This document shows positions 56,487 through 64,000 of a DNA stretch of 64,000 bases, in pieces. The stretch is from contig MBPM02000063.1 in NCBI GenBank assembly GCA_001695595.3, positions 434,001 to 498,000 on the forward strand, in the 5' to 3' direction. Within the stretch, counting starts at the first letter, position 1, and every line of letters starts with the position of its first letter. Both the position numbers and the translations under genes were made by a program. The stretch is from Plasmopara viticola (lineage: Eukaryota > Oomycota > Peronosporomycetes > Peronosporales > Peronosporaceae). Below the pieces are notes generated by a model. It did not search any database and was not told where the DNA came from. It worked only from the letters and a program-made list of their open reading frames with translations.

Positions 56487-57097
56487 TCAAATCTCTCTCC
56501 AAAGTTCGTAGGGTTCTTGATCCACAACGAACGGATCCTTGTGCGTAATGAATCCGTCGTATGACGAATAGTAGTCCGGGTAATAGCCAAAGGCTTTGCC
56601 ACCGTATCCTTTGCCATAACCATAGTAGTCATTGCCGTTTGCCGTAGTTGTCATTGTCGTGGCTGTAGTGGTCGTTGCCCTGGCCGTAGAATTTGTTGCC
56701 GTGGCCGTGGTACTCATGGCTGTAGTCGTCGTAGTCCTTGCCGAATTTGCTGTAACCGCTGTGTTCCTTGTGCACGAAGCTCTTGTGGTTGTGGTCGTCG
56801 TCCTTGCAGGCGTAAGCATCGTGGCCGTAGTCCTTGTAATCATAGTCGTCTTTGCCGCTGCTGTAGTCTGTTGACATGATGGCCTGGGATTTATCGTCTT
56901 CCGGGCGCCGACGATAGCGCAATCAATGCCCATGTCGTGGTGTCTTTTGCGGTGGTCACAATCGCGCTTAAGTGGGTGGTGACCGGAGTCTCCGTAGGAG
57001 CCAAGGAGCGATTTCCGCTGGAGCATTTCGGGCATCAATCGATTGCAGGATGGAGGCACTGACGTATAGGATAGCGAGCAAGCATATTAAACTGCAT
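56487..57097 (-). pseudogene. Unit A: signal-peptide-like start and His/Tyr/Gly-rich protein, frameshifted
   Basis: ATG at 57,097 starts MQFNMLA, then a frameshift breaks the hydrophobic stretch seen intact in units B-D. The following frame gives GSYGDSGHHPLKRDCDHRKR, and a further frame (56,922-56,629) gives the Asp/His/Tyr/Gly-rich repeats (GHGNKFY, GQGNDHY, SHDNDNY). The C-terminal GYGKGYGGKAFGYYPDYYSS is in yet another register. At least three frame changes make this copy non-functional as one protein. Confidence 0.6.
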
Positions 57098-57672
57098 CTT
57101 GGCCGCGCAGTTGCTCGACTTGAATGGATGTATTCGCTTGTTGTCGATTGCTGAGAAGAAGGCGAAATGAAAAGTGGGAGAGCGAGAAATGATCAAATGC
57201 TGGTTATTGATGTGGTCGCAGACGCTTTTATCATTAGTCTCTTTCAGTTTTTAAAGAAAGTTTTGTATACAAAGTGGCACGGCAAGAGAATTTGCTAGAG
57301 AATAAGTTTTCCGAGGTGTCAAGAATTGGGACAGCCAGCTGATTATCTGTTTTACTTTTCTATGCAATCATAATTAAGGTACCCTTGTCAATCGGCTTTT
57401 AGAAATATGTCATTCTCTTGCAAATTCTTTTGCATTGGCACTTCGGTCGATCGTCATATACAAAGCTCTCTCAAGATACTGAAAGAGTCTCGAGAGTTAT
57501 AACGCTTGCCGTACAGTTCGCAAGAGACTTGCAAGAGACTATTCTTGCCGTGGCACATCAATTAGGAAGCTCTCTTAAGATATTGCGCTCTCTCACTTTT
57601 CATTTCGCCATCTTCTCAGCAAGCCACAAATAGCAAATACATCCATGCAAGTCAAGCAACTGAGCAGCCAAG
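57098..57672. promoter_or_regulatory. 575-bp divergent spacer between units A and B
   Basis: Lies between the two outward-facing signal-like ATGs (57,097 and 57,673). It is nearly identical, and exactly equal in length, to the spacer 62,411-62,985 between units C and D. Its outer edges are themselves inverted copies (CTCACTTTTCATTTCGCC with its complement); the centre is unique. A 71-codon frame inside (57,418-57,633) encodes the same protein as in the other spacer, but it starts from ATG within GC-poor repeat-like DNA and is probably not real. A shared bidirectional promoter is the simplest role. Confidence 0.55.
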
Positions 57673-58301
57673 ATGCAGTTTGATATGCTTGCAGTGCTAA
57701 GCCGATATGTCAGTGCCTCCATCCTGCAATCGATTAATGCCCGAGATGCTCCAGCGGGAATTGCTCCTTGGCTCTTTCGGGGACTACAGTCACCACCCGC
57801 TTAAGCGCGATTGTGACCACCGCAAAAGACACCACGACATGGGCATTGCACTATCGTCGGCGCCTGGAAGACGATAAATCCCAGGCCACCGAGTCAATAG
57901 ATTACAGAAACGGCAAAGACGACTATGATTACAAGGACCACGGCCACGTTGCTTACGCCTGCAAGGACGACGACCACAACCACAAGAGCTTCGTGCACAA
58001 AGAACACAGCGGCTACAGCAAATTCGGCAAGGACTACGACGACTACAGCCATGAGTACCACGGCCACGGCAACGACTTCTACGGCCACGGCAACGACCAC
58101 TACGGCCACGGCAACGACCACTACGGCCACGACAATGACAACTACGGTAACGGCAATGACTACTATGGTTACGGCAAAGGATACGGTGGTAAAGCCTTTG
58201 GCTATTACCCGGACTACTATTCGTCATACGACGGATTCATTACGCACAAGGATCCGTTCGTTGTGGATCAAAAACCCGACAAACTTTGGAGAGAGATTTG
58301 A
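57673..58301 (+). pseudogene. Unit B: signal-peptide-like ORF and His/Tyr/Gly-rich heptad protein
   Basis: ATG at 57,673 opens a 43-codon ORF beginning MQFDMLAVLSRYVSASILQS, like a secretory signal, ending in a stop near 57,802. The next coding-like frame (DYSHHPLKRDCDHRKRHHDM) and then the long frame to 58,301 are each shifted by one base from the previous. The long frame is rich in Asp, His, Tyr and Gly, with KDDYDYKDHGH, five 7-residue repeats (58,062-58,166), and GYGKGYGGKAFGYYPDYYSS before its stop. The shifts are shared by units B-D, so either the ancestor was already broken or unseen introns join the frames. A secreted, metal-binding or wall-associated role would be speculation. Confidence 0.55.
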
Positions 58302-58749
58302 GCGAATCGAAGGGGAAATCCACGTGCTGGTGGTGGTTCCGGCCAAAGACCACACTTCCTCTCTATACGCAGCAATTGCTGCCACGTTGTTCCAACGCAC
58401 GTTCTTGAACGTTCCCAGTACCACGGATTCGAGAACTCAAAAGCTGAAGCAGCAATCGGTGAAGGACTTCAAATGCGATTGTAAGAAAAATAAGAACGGC
58501 GACTCGATGCTTCTTTGCATGGTGATGAATGTTGGTCTACCGATTCCTGTTGCGATTGCATCTCATCATTCCCGACGAGAACACGATCGCTTCAAAGGTA
58601 ATTTTGTGCAAATCGAGAATATTGACGTTGTAAATAACGGATTGCTGTTGTTCAGGCCGGTCGCAAGCGCCTTCGATGATCTCGACATTGCGTTCCTTGT
58701 CGACAAGTACGATCTGTTCACATTGGACATTTTCAATCCAACGATCTAG
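57925..58749 (+). CDS. Unit B: Thr-rich leader fused to CRN header end and HNH-like domain
   Basis: An uninterrupted 274-codon frame from ATG at 57,925. The first 95 or so residues are Thr/Ala-rich because they read the heptad-repeat DNA in a different frame. From about residue 112 the frame becomes typical CRN: SLWIKNPTNFGERFE, then GEIHVLVVVP (HVLVVVP at 58,321-58,341). The rest is an HNH-like domain: FKCDCKKNKNGDSMLLCMVM, IASHHSRREHDRF, IDVVNNGLLLFRPVASAFDD, ending DIFNPTI. In CRNs this junction separates a delivery header from a nuclease or other toxin-like C-terminus. There is no LFLAK motif here, and more HNH C-terminal sequence lies beyond the stop, so the protein would be truncated. 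This is the only copy of the four with this frame intact. Whether it is translated is unknown. Confidence 0.45.
   Translation: MITRTTATLLTPARTTTTTTRASCTKNTAATANSARTTTTTAMSTTATATTSTATATTTTATATTTTATTMTTTVTAMTTMVTAKDTVVKPLAITRTTIRHTTDSLRTRIRSLWIKNPTNFGERFERIEGEIHVLVVVPAKDHTSSLYAAIAATLFQRTFLNVPSTTDSRTQKLKQQSVKDFKCDCKKNKNGDSMLLCMVMNVGLPIPVAIASHHSRREHDRFKGNFVQIENIDVVNNGLLLFRPVASAFDDLDIAFLVDKYDLFTLDIFNPTI
58062..58166 (+). repeat. Unit B: 21-bp (7-residue) tandem repeat, five copies
   Basis: Units GHGNDFY, GHGNDHY, GHGNDHY, GHDNDNY, GNGNDYY in the His/Tyr/Gly frame. The same DNA is open in a Thr/Ala-rich frame and, antisense, in a Val/Ala-rich frame, all consequences of the GGC-CAC-GGC-AAC-GAC-type codons. 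Confidence 0.85.
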
Positions 58750-59044
58750 ACGCACAGCTGCTCATGGACAGCTTGACCCAAGAGCAATGGGATGTACTTG
58801 GAGGTGGATTCGTATCAGCATATTGGAGGGAAAGCACAAGTCCAATTTACTTTGGCGAGCCGGATGGCAAGGCATTTCGTTGGCGAGCCGGATGGTAAGG
58901 CACTTCGTTTTCCAAGCAGATCAATTCTACGTCCTTTTAGGCGCTGTTTGTACCATCATGCGCAGTTGGCCAGAACAAAGGCGATTGCACAAAGGTTGGG
59001 TGTCGAAGCGTTCACTTTGGAAGAAAAGATGATATTGCTATTTC
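58750..59044 (+). pseudogene. Unit B: remaining HNH/CRN C-terminal sequence, frameshifted
   Basis: After the stop at 58,749 the DNA still encodes, in shifting frames, LTQEQWDVLGGGF and ALRFPSRSILRPFRRCLYHH, which resemble the C-terminal part of CRN HNH proteins. A 27-bp local duplication (GCGAGCCGGATGG repeated near 58,857 and 58,883) disrupts it. Compared with unit C, about 45 bases are missing here. Confidence 0.45.
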
Positions 59045-59455
59045 TTGGCTATACAAACATCTCCGGAAGTTTGCCATAGCGACTTCAATCACATTATCGT
59101 GGACGGAGGGTTATATAAGTGTTCGTTTGCTGGGTCGATCTCACTGAAACACGTGTGGTTGGATAGAAGCGGCGCGGAAGGTGTGACGCTCGATGAACAT
59201 AGACACCCGGAAGGCTATTTGCACATGCTTCCGTTGTTGTGGATCGAGAACCCGAAGTTTTTCAAAGACTACTTTAAGCCAAACAAAGGGAAAAACCACG
59301 TGTCGGTGGTGATCGTATTATTATATGGTATTTTAAGTAATGAATTGCACAATTGGCAAGCTACTTCGCGTTACTGTTACTATCGTACATGGTTAGATTA
59401 TGTGGTATGCTTGAAACAAGTAAATCGTTTATTATTAATTATGACTACTCAGTAA
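59045..59455 (+). pseudogene. Unit B: downstream CRN-header-like fragment
   Basis: Contains GGLYKCSFAGSISLKHVWLD, TLDEHRHPEG, LLWIENPKFFKDYFKPNKGK and then NHVSVVIV in the place where HVLVVVP would be expected. Reads as the second half of a CRN header whose junction motif has degraded. Stops at 59,455 with no effector domain. Confidence 0.45.
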
Positions 59456-60180
59456 GGCAGTGCAAGACGTCCTGCAGCTGGTGCCGAACGTTCCGCAGCA
59501 GAAAAGGTGTTGCAGGACCCTCTTGGTCTATCACGCTTTTCGATCTGCGTGATTGTTTGTCACGAAGTCCAGGGGCTGGCTAAACCCAAAGCAGATCAAT
59601 GGATGCTTCATTATCTTGATTTCTAACACCCAATCATCTGTAAAATATATGTCTGGGGCAATTTGCGCAATACGCTGAAGTCGAAGAATGCATCATACAT
59701 GCTTATCCCTGTGACGATAGTACAAAAAAGCTAAATGTAATTCTCATAGAGCGCTTCATTTTAACTGTAATTAAAGAGGAATGAGATCATATCATAAACT
59801 ATCATTTGCACCAATTTGATGCTTTTTGTCGTGTGCATATTAACCGGACGCTTTTTACATCTTGTTGAAAAAGCACGAATTAAGCACGAGTTTAAGCAGC
59901 GTCATCTACGCGTGCAGTCGTGATCAAATCCTCATAATACTGTGTCACGATGTTTACAATACTGATCGACAATATGGCCGTTGTAAGGTTAGAAGATGTA
60001 CGTTTGTATACCGTGAGAAACTATACATTTAATTGTGACGTAGCTAAAGGAACTTGTCGATAGAAAATCGACCCAAACACAGCACTTTAAAATCTGCTAA
60101 ACGCTTTGTATATGTTGATCGAAAAGTAATAGTTTAGATTGGAACATGCGTCACAAAACATTTTTCTTGGTACGTCAAAT
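59456..60180. other. Outer part of palindrome arm, no gene
   Basis: Inverted counterpart of 54,590-55,340. A 77-codon frame at 59,353-59,583 recurs in units A and C (DLRDCLSRS, LFDLRDC) but has no recognised family. Confidence 0.45.
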
Positions 60181-60759
60181 GTCAAAAGCGTCCGGTTTAT
60201 ATGCACATGACTCAGAAGCATCAAATTGGTGCAAATGATAGTGAGCCTAACTTTTTTATGATATGATCTCATTCCTCTTTATTTATAATTAAAATGGAGT
60301 CTTCTATGAGGATTGCATTTGGCTTTTTTGTACTATCGTCACAGTGATAAGCATGTATGGTGCATTCTTCGACATCAGCGTATTGCGCAAACTGCCTCAC
60401 AAGTCTATCTTACAAATGAATGGGGTGACAGGAATCCAGATGATGAAGCATTCAATTATCTGCTACAGTTTTAGCCAGCCCCTCGACTTCGTGACAAACA
60501 ATCACGCAAATCGAAAAGCGTGATAGACCAAGAGGGTCCTGCAACACCTTTTTTGCTGCGGAACGTTCGGCACCAGCTGCAGGACGTCTTGCACCGGCTT
60601 ACTGAGTAGTCATAAATAATAAACGATTTACTTGTTTCAAGCATACCACATGATCTAACCATGTACGATAGTAACAGTAACGCGAAGTAGCTTGCCAATT
60701 ATGCAATTCATTACTTAAAATACCATATAATAATAAGATCACCACCAACACGTAGATTT

Positions 60760-60975
60760 CCCCTTTGTTTGGCTTAAAGTAGTCTTTGAAAATACTTCGG
60801 GTTCTTGGTCCACAACAACGGAAGCATGTGCAAATAGCCTTCCGGGTGTCTATGCATCGAGCGTCACACCTTCCGCGCCGCTTCTATCCAACCACACGTG
60901 TTTCAGTAAGGTCGACCCAGCAAACGAACACTTATACTACTCACCGCCCACGATGATGTGATTGAAGTCGCTATG
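60760..60975 (-). pseudogene. Unit C: downstream CRN-header-like fragment, broken
   Basis: Minus-strand DNA corresponding to the unit B block at 59,085-59,295 (HVWLDRSG and LDEHRHPEG equivalents), but with small deletions (for example near 60,862) and a frame change, so no long frame remains. Confidence 0.4.
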
Positions 60976-61059
60976 GCAAACATCCGAAAATGTTCGTATA
61001 GCCAAGAAATAGCAATATCATCTTTTCTTGTGAACCCTTCTGACGAGAAGTCATCGAAA

Positions 61060-61320
61060 CTATATACTTTCGACACCCATCCTTCGTGCAGTCGCCTTTG
61101 TTTTAGCCAACTGAGCGTGATGATACAAACAGCGCCTAAAAGGACGTAGAATTGACCTGCTTGGAAAACGAAGTGCCTTACCATTCAGCTCGCCAACTGT
61201 TGTGAGCACATTGAATCGCGGCGCATTTGTAGCGTAGATTGTACTTGTGCTTGCCCTCCAATATGCTGGTACGAATCCACCTCCAAGTACATCCCATTGC
61301 TCTTGGGTCAAGCTGTCCAT
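61060..61320 (-). pseudogene. Unit C: HNH/CRN C-terminal part, most complete copy
   Basis: Open frame reading LTQEQWDVLGGGFVPAYWRA, ATNAPRFNVLTTVGELNGKA, LRFPSRSILRPFRRCLYHHA. It retains about 45 bases lost from units A and B and so shows what this region looked like before their deletions. It is not in frame with the upstream HNH block of the same unit. Confidence 0.5.
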
Positions 61321-61450
61321 GAGCAGCTGTGCGTCTAGATCGTTGGATTGAAAATGTCCAATGTGAACAGATCGTACTTGTCGACAAGGAACGCAATGTC
61401 GAGATCATCGAAGGCGCTTGCGACCGGCCTGAACAACAGCAATCCGTTAT

Positions 61451-62158
61451 TTACAACGTCAATATTCTCGATTTGCACAAAATTACCTTTGAAGCGATCG
61501 TGTTCTCGTCGAAAAGATGAGATGCAATCGCAACAGGAATCGGTAGACCAACATTCATCACCATGCAAAGAAGCATCGAGTCGCCGTTCTTATTTTTCTT
61601 ACAATCGCATTTGAAGTCCTTCACCGATTGCTGCTTCAGCTTTTGAGTTCTCGAATCCGTGGTACTGGGAATGTTCCAGAACGTGCGTTGGAACAACGTG
61701 GCAGCAATTGCTGCGTATAGAGAGGAAGTGTGATCTTTGGCCGGAACCACCACCAGCACGTGGATTTCCCCTTCGATTCGCTTAAATCTCTCTCCAAAGT
61801 TTGTCGGGTTTTTGATCCACAACGAACGGATCCTTGTGCGTAATGAATCCGTCGTATGACGAATAGTAGTCCGGGTAATAGCCAAAGGCTTTACCACCGT
61901 ATCCTTTGCCGTAACCATAGTAGTCATTGCCATTACCGTAGTTGTCATTGTCGTGGCCGTAGTGGTCGTTGCCGTGGCCGTAGTGGTCGTTGCCGTGGCC
62001 GTAGAAGTCGTTGCCGTGGCCGTGGTACTCATGGCTGTAGTCGTCGTAGTCCTTGCCGAATTTGCTGTAGCCGCTGTGTTCTTTGTGCACGAAGCTCTTG
62101 TGGTTGTGGTCGTCGTCCTTGCAGGCGTAAGCAACGTGGCCGTGGTCCTTGTAATCAT
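61451..62158 (-). pseudogene. Unit C: Thr-rich leader, CRN header end, truncated HNH-like domain
   Basis: A 235-codon frame from an ATG at 62,158, nearly the same as the unit B frame through SLWIKNPTNFGERF and HVLVVVP (61,742-61,762) and LLCMVMNVGLP. A one-base deletion just after IASHLF shifts the frame and removes the NNGLLLFRP block, which continues in another frame at 61,335-61,500. So the HNH-like part is broken in this copy. Confidence 0.5.
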
Positions 62159-62410
62159 AGTCGTCTTTGCCGTTTCTGTAATCTATTGACTCGGTGGCCT
62201 GGGATTTATCGTTTTCCAGGCGCCGACGATAGTGCAATGCCCATGTCGTGGTGTCTTTTGCGATGGTTACAATCGCGCTAAAGCGGATGGTGACTGTAGT
62301 CCCCGAAAGAGCCAAGGAGCAATTCCCGCTGGAGCATCTCGGGCATTAATCGATTGCAGGATGAAGGCACTGACGTATAGGCTTAGCACTGCAAGCATAT
62401 CAAACTGCAT
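61782..62410 (-). pseudogene. Unit C: signal-peptide-like ORF and His/Tyr/Gly-rich heptad protein
   Basis: ATG at 62,410 opens MQFDMLAVLSLYVSAF..., 48 codons, with the same later frame order as unit B. The heptad block at 61,917-62,021 has the same five repeats as unit B (GHGNDFY, GHGNDHY twice, GHDNDNY, GNGNDYY), one more than units A and D. The sequence is closer to unit B than to unit A. Confidence 0.55.
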
Positions 62411-62985
62411 CTTGGCTGCTCAGTTGCTCGACTTGAATGGATGTATTCGCTTGTTGTCGATTGCTGAGGAGAAGGCGAAATGAAAAGTGAGAGAGCGAGA
62501 AATGATCAAATGCTGATTAGTGATGTGGTCGCAGACGCTTTTATTATTAGTCTCTTTCAGTTTTTAAAGAAAGCTTTGTATATGAAGTGGCACGGCAAGA
62601 GAATTTGCTAAAGAATAAGTTTTCCGAGGTGTCAAGAATTGGGACAGCCAGCTGATTATCTGTTTTACTTTTCTATGCAATCATAATTAAGGTATCCTTG
62701 TCAATCGGCTTTTAGAAATATGTCATTCTCTTGCAAATTCTTTTGCATTGGCACTTCGGTCGATCGTCATATACAAAGCTCTCTCAAGATACTGAAAGAG
62801 TCTCGAGAGTGATTACGCTTGCCGTACAGTTCGCAAGAGACTTGCAAGAGACTATTCTTGCCGTGGCACATCAATTAGGAAGCTCTCTTAAGATATTGCG
62901 CTCTCTCACTTTTCATTTCGCCATCTTCTCAGCAAGCCACAAATAGCAAATACATCCATGCAAGTCAAGCAACTGCGCGGCCAAG
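62411..62985. promoter_or_regulatory. 575-bp divergent spacer between units C and D
   Basis: Same length as 57,098-57,672 and differs from it by roughly a dozen substitutions (for example GGTTATTGATG versus GATTAGTGATG). No indels are apparent. Probable shared bidirectional promoter region of the divergent units. Confidence 0.55.
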
Positions 62986-63383
62986 ATGCAGTTTAATATG
63001 CTTGCAATGCTAAGCCTGTACGCCAGTGCCTCCATCCTGCCATCGATTGATGCCCGAGATACTCAAGCGGGAATCGCTCCTTGGCTCCTACGGGGACTAC
63101 ATTTACCACCCGCTTAAGCGCAGCCACCGAGTCAACAGACTACAGCTACGGCATAGACGACTATAATCACAAGGACCACGGCCACGATGCTTACGCCTGC
63201 AAGGACGACGACCACAGCCACAAGAGCTTCGTGCACAAGAAACACCGCGGCTACAGCAAATACGGCAAGGACTACGACGACTACAGCCATGAGCACCACG
63301 GCCACGGCAACGAATTCTACGGCCACGGCAACGACCACTACGGCCACGACAATGACAACCACGGCAACGGCAATGACTACTAA
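62986..63383 (+). pseudogene. Unit D: signal-peptide-like ORF and shortened His/Tyr/Gly-rich protein
   Basis: ATG at 62,986 opens MQFNMLAMLSLYASASILPS with DARD after it, the best signal-peptide-like sequence of the four; the ORF stops after 43 codons. About 78 bases found in unit B between the signal ORF and the acidic region are deleted. The His/Tyr/Gly frame has only GHGNEFY, GHGNDHY, GHDNDNH, GNGNDY and then stops at TAA, so the GYGKG tail is lost from the frame. Confidence 0.55.
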
Positions 63384-64000
63384 TTACGGCAAAGGATACG
63401 GTGGCAAAGCCTTTGGCTTTTCCCCGGACTACTATTCGTCATACGACGGATTCATTACGCACAAGGATCCGTTCGTTGTGGATCAAATAACCCGACAAAC
63501 TTTGGAAAGAGATTTGAGCGAATCGAAGGGGAAATCCACGTGCTGGTGGTGGATCCGGCCAAAGACCACACTTCCTCTCTATACGCAGCAATTGCTGCCA
63601 CGTTGTTCTAACGCACGTTCTTGAACGTTCCCAGTACCACGGATTCGAGAACTCAAAAGCTGAAGTAGCAATCGGTGAAGGACTTCAAATGTGATTGTGG
63701 GAAAATTAGAACGGCGACTCGATGCTTCTTTGCATGGTGATGAACGTTGGTCTACCGAGTCTTGTTGCGATTGCATCTCATCTTTTTCGACGAGAACACG
63801 ATCGCCTCAAAGGTAATTTTGTGCAAATCGAGAATATTGACGTTGTAAATAACGGATTGCTGTTGTTCAGGCCGGTCGCAAGCGCCTTCGATGATCTCGA
63901 CATTGCGTTCCTTGTCGACAAGTACGATCTGTTCACATCAAATATTTATAATCCAACGATCTAGACGCACAGCTGCTCATGGACAGCTTGACCCAAGAGC
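63384..64000 (+). pseudogene. Unit D: CRN header end and HNH-like domain, broken, runs off the window
   Basis: The junction motif at 63,537-63,557 reads HVLVVDP, with the last Val changed to Asp. A TAA interrupts the frame near 63,608 and another near 63,665. The HNH-like block resumes at 63,722: LLCMVMNVGLP, IASHLFRREHDRL, IDVVNNGLLLFRPVASAFDD. The C-terminal part begins at the window edge (SLTQE). Confidence 0.5.

Larger units (their letters stand above)
54590..57097. repeat. Left arm of first palindrome (contains unit A)
   Basis: This segment is the reverse complement, with scattered substitutions and small indels, of 57,673-60,180. Paired landmarks: GACGTACCAAGAAAGATG-like sequence at 54,596 and 60,170; the heptad-repeat stop at 56,487 and 58,301; the signal-like ATGs at 57,097 and 57,673. 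The symmetry centre is near 57,385. The arm includes a three-copy GTTCGTGCTTT tract at 54,885-54,917. Confidence 0.88.
57673..60180. repeat. Right arm of first palindrome (contains unit B)
   Basis: Reverse complement of 54,590-57,097. Its far end near 60,178 abuts, without a gap, the start of the second 5.3-kb repeat (sequence like 54,930 resumes at about 60,183), marking the tandem-duplication junction. Confidence 0.85.
60181..64000. repeat. Second tandem copy of the palindrome (units C and D), cut by window end
   Basis: Matches 54,930 onward in direct orientation, offset 5,252 bp at its start, 5,295 bp at the heptad stop and exactly 5,313 bp at both signal-like ATGs (57,097 to 62,410; 57,673 to 62,986). 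The changing offset reflects small indels. The right arm continues beyond the window. Confidence 0.88.

Noticed and set aside
57418..57633. 71-codon ORF identical in the two divergent spacers (also 62,731-62,946)
   Set aside because: Identity follows from the recent duplication of the spacer, and no motif or coding signature is visible; noted as spacer content only.
57894..58130. Val/Ala-rich membrane-like frames antisense to the heptad repeats (also at 56,632, 61,953 and 63,132)
   Set aside because: They are the reverse reading of GGC-CAC-GAC-type codons; the composition of the repeat keeps every frame open.
1..64000. CRISPR arrays, tRNA and rRNA genes
   Set aside because: No regularly spaced repeat-spacer pattern, no convincing tRNA T-arm/acceptor combination and no rRNA-like sequence were seen; CRISPR is also not expected in a eukaryote.
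1..64000. Canonical RxLR-EER effector genes
   Set aside because: No frame shows an ATG, a signal peptide and then RxLR with a following EER within the expected distance.

Overview
The window looks like a nuclear contig from a plant-pathogenic oomycete, most likely a downy mildew or close relative in the Peronosporaceae. The evidence is: short GT-AG introns of 59-88 bp; Crinkler (CRN) effector hallmarks (an LQLFLAR motif and HVLVVVP motifs); an oomycete-type initiator/FPR promoter match in front of one gene; and gene-poor, AT-leaning DNA littered with decayed Ty3/gypsy, Ty1/copia and LINE remnants. Species cannot be fixed from the sequence alone.

Layout. 1-13,300 is gene-poor: old tandem duplications, a 32-bp foldback hairpin and retroelement debris. 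13,300-17,000 holds a broken CRN effector gene on the minus strand and two diverged copies of an unrecognised gene, one decayed and one open. 17,000-27,500 is again decayed repeat DNA. 27,509-32,545 is the housekeeping island: a membrane-anchored PLP-dependent aromatic amino acid decarboxylase-like gene (minus), divergent by only 19 bp from a RAD4/XPC nucleotide-excision-repair gene, followed by a two-exon molybdenum-cofactor gene (MoaA/MOCS1A). 32,700-40,000 contains gypsy reverse transcriptase, integrase zinc finger and RNase H remnants. 40,331-41,183 is an SR splicing factor of the SCL type in three exons. 42,708-44,536 is a six-exon mitochondrial succinyl-CoA:3-ketoacid CoA transferase. 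About 45,500-52,140 is a decayed LINE on the minus strand with an internal 281-bp triple tandem repeat.

The most unusual part is 54,590-64,000: four copies (A minus, B plus, C minus, D plus) of one unit arranged as two head-to-head palindromes in tandem, period about 5.3 kb. Each unit begins with a short ORF that looks like a signal peptide, continues in another frame as a His/Tyr/Gly/Asp-rich heptad-repeat protein, and then runs into the end of a CRN header (HVLVVVP) followed by an HNH-nuclease-like domain; a second CRN-header-like fragment lies downstream. Most copies are frameshifted, but copy B has one uninterrupted 274-codon frame through the CRN/HNH part. The two head-to-head pairs share an equal 575-bp spacer.

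The intact genes are metabolic or informational (amine metabolism, DNA repair, cofactor synthesis, splicing, ketone-body use) and do not form one pathway; the effector-like material is confined to the repeat-rich flanks.
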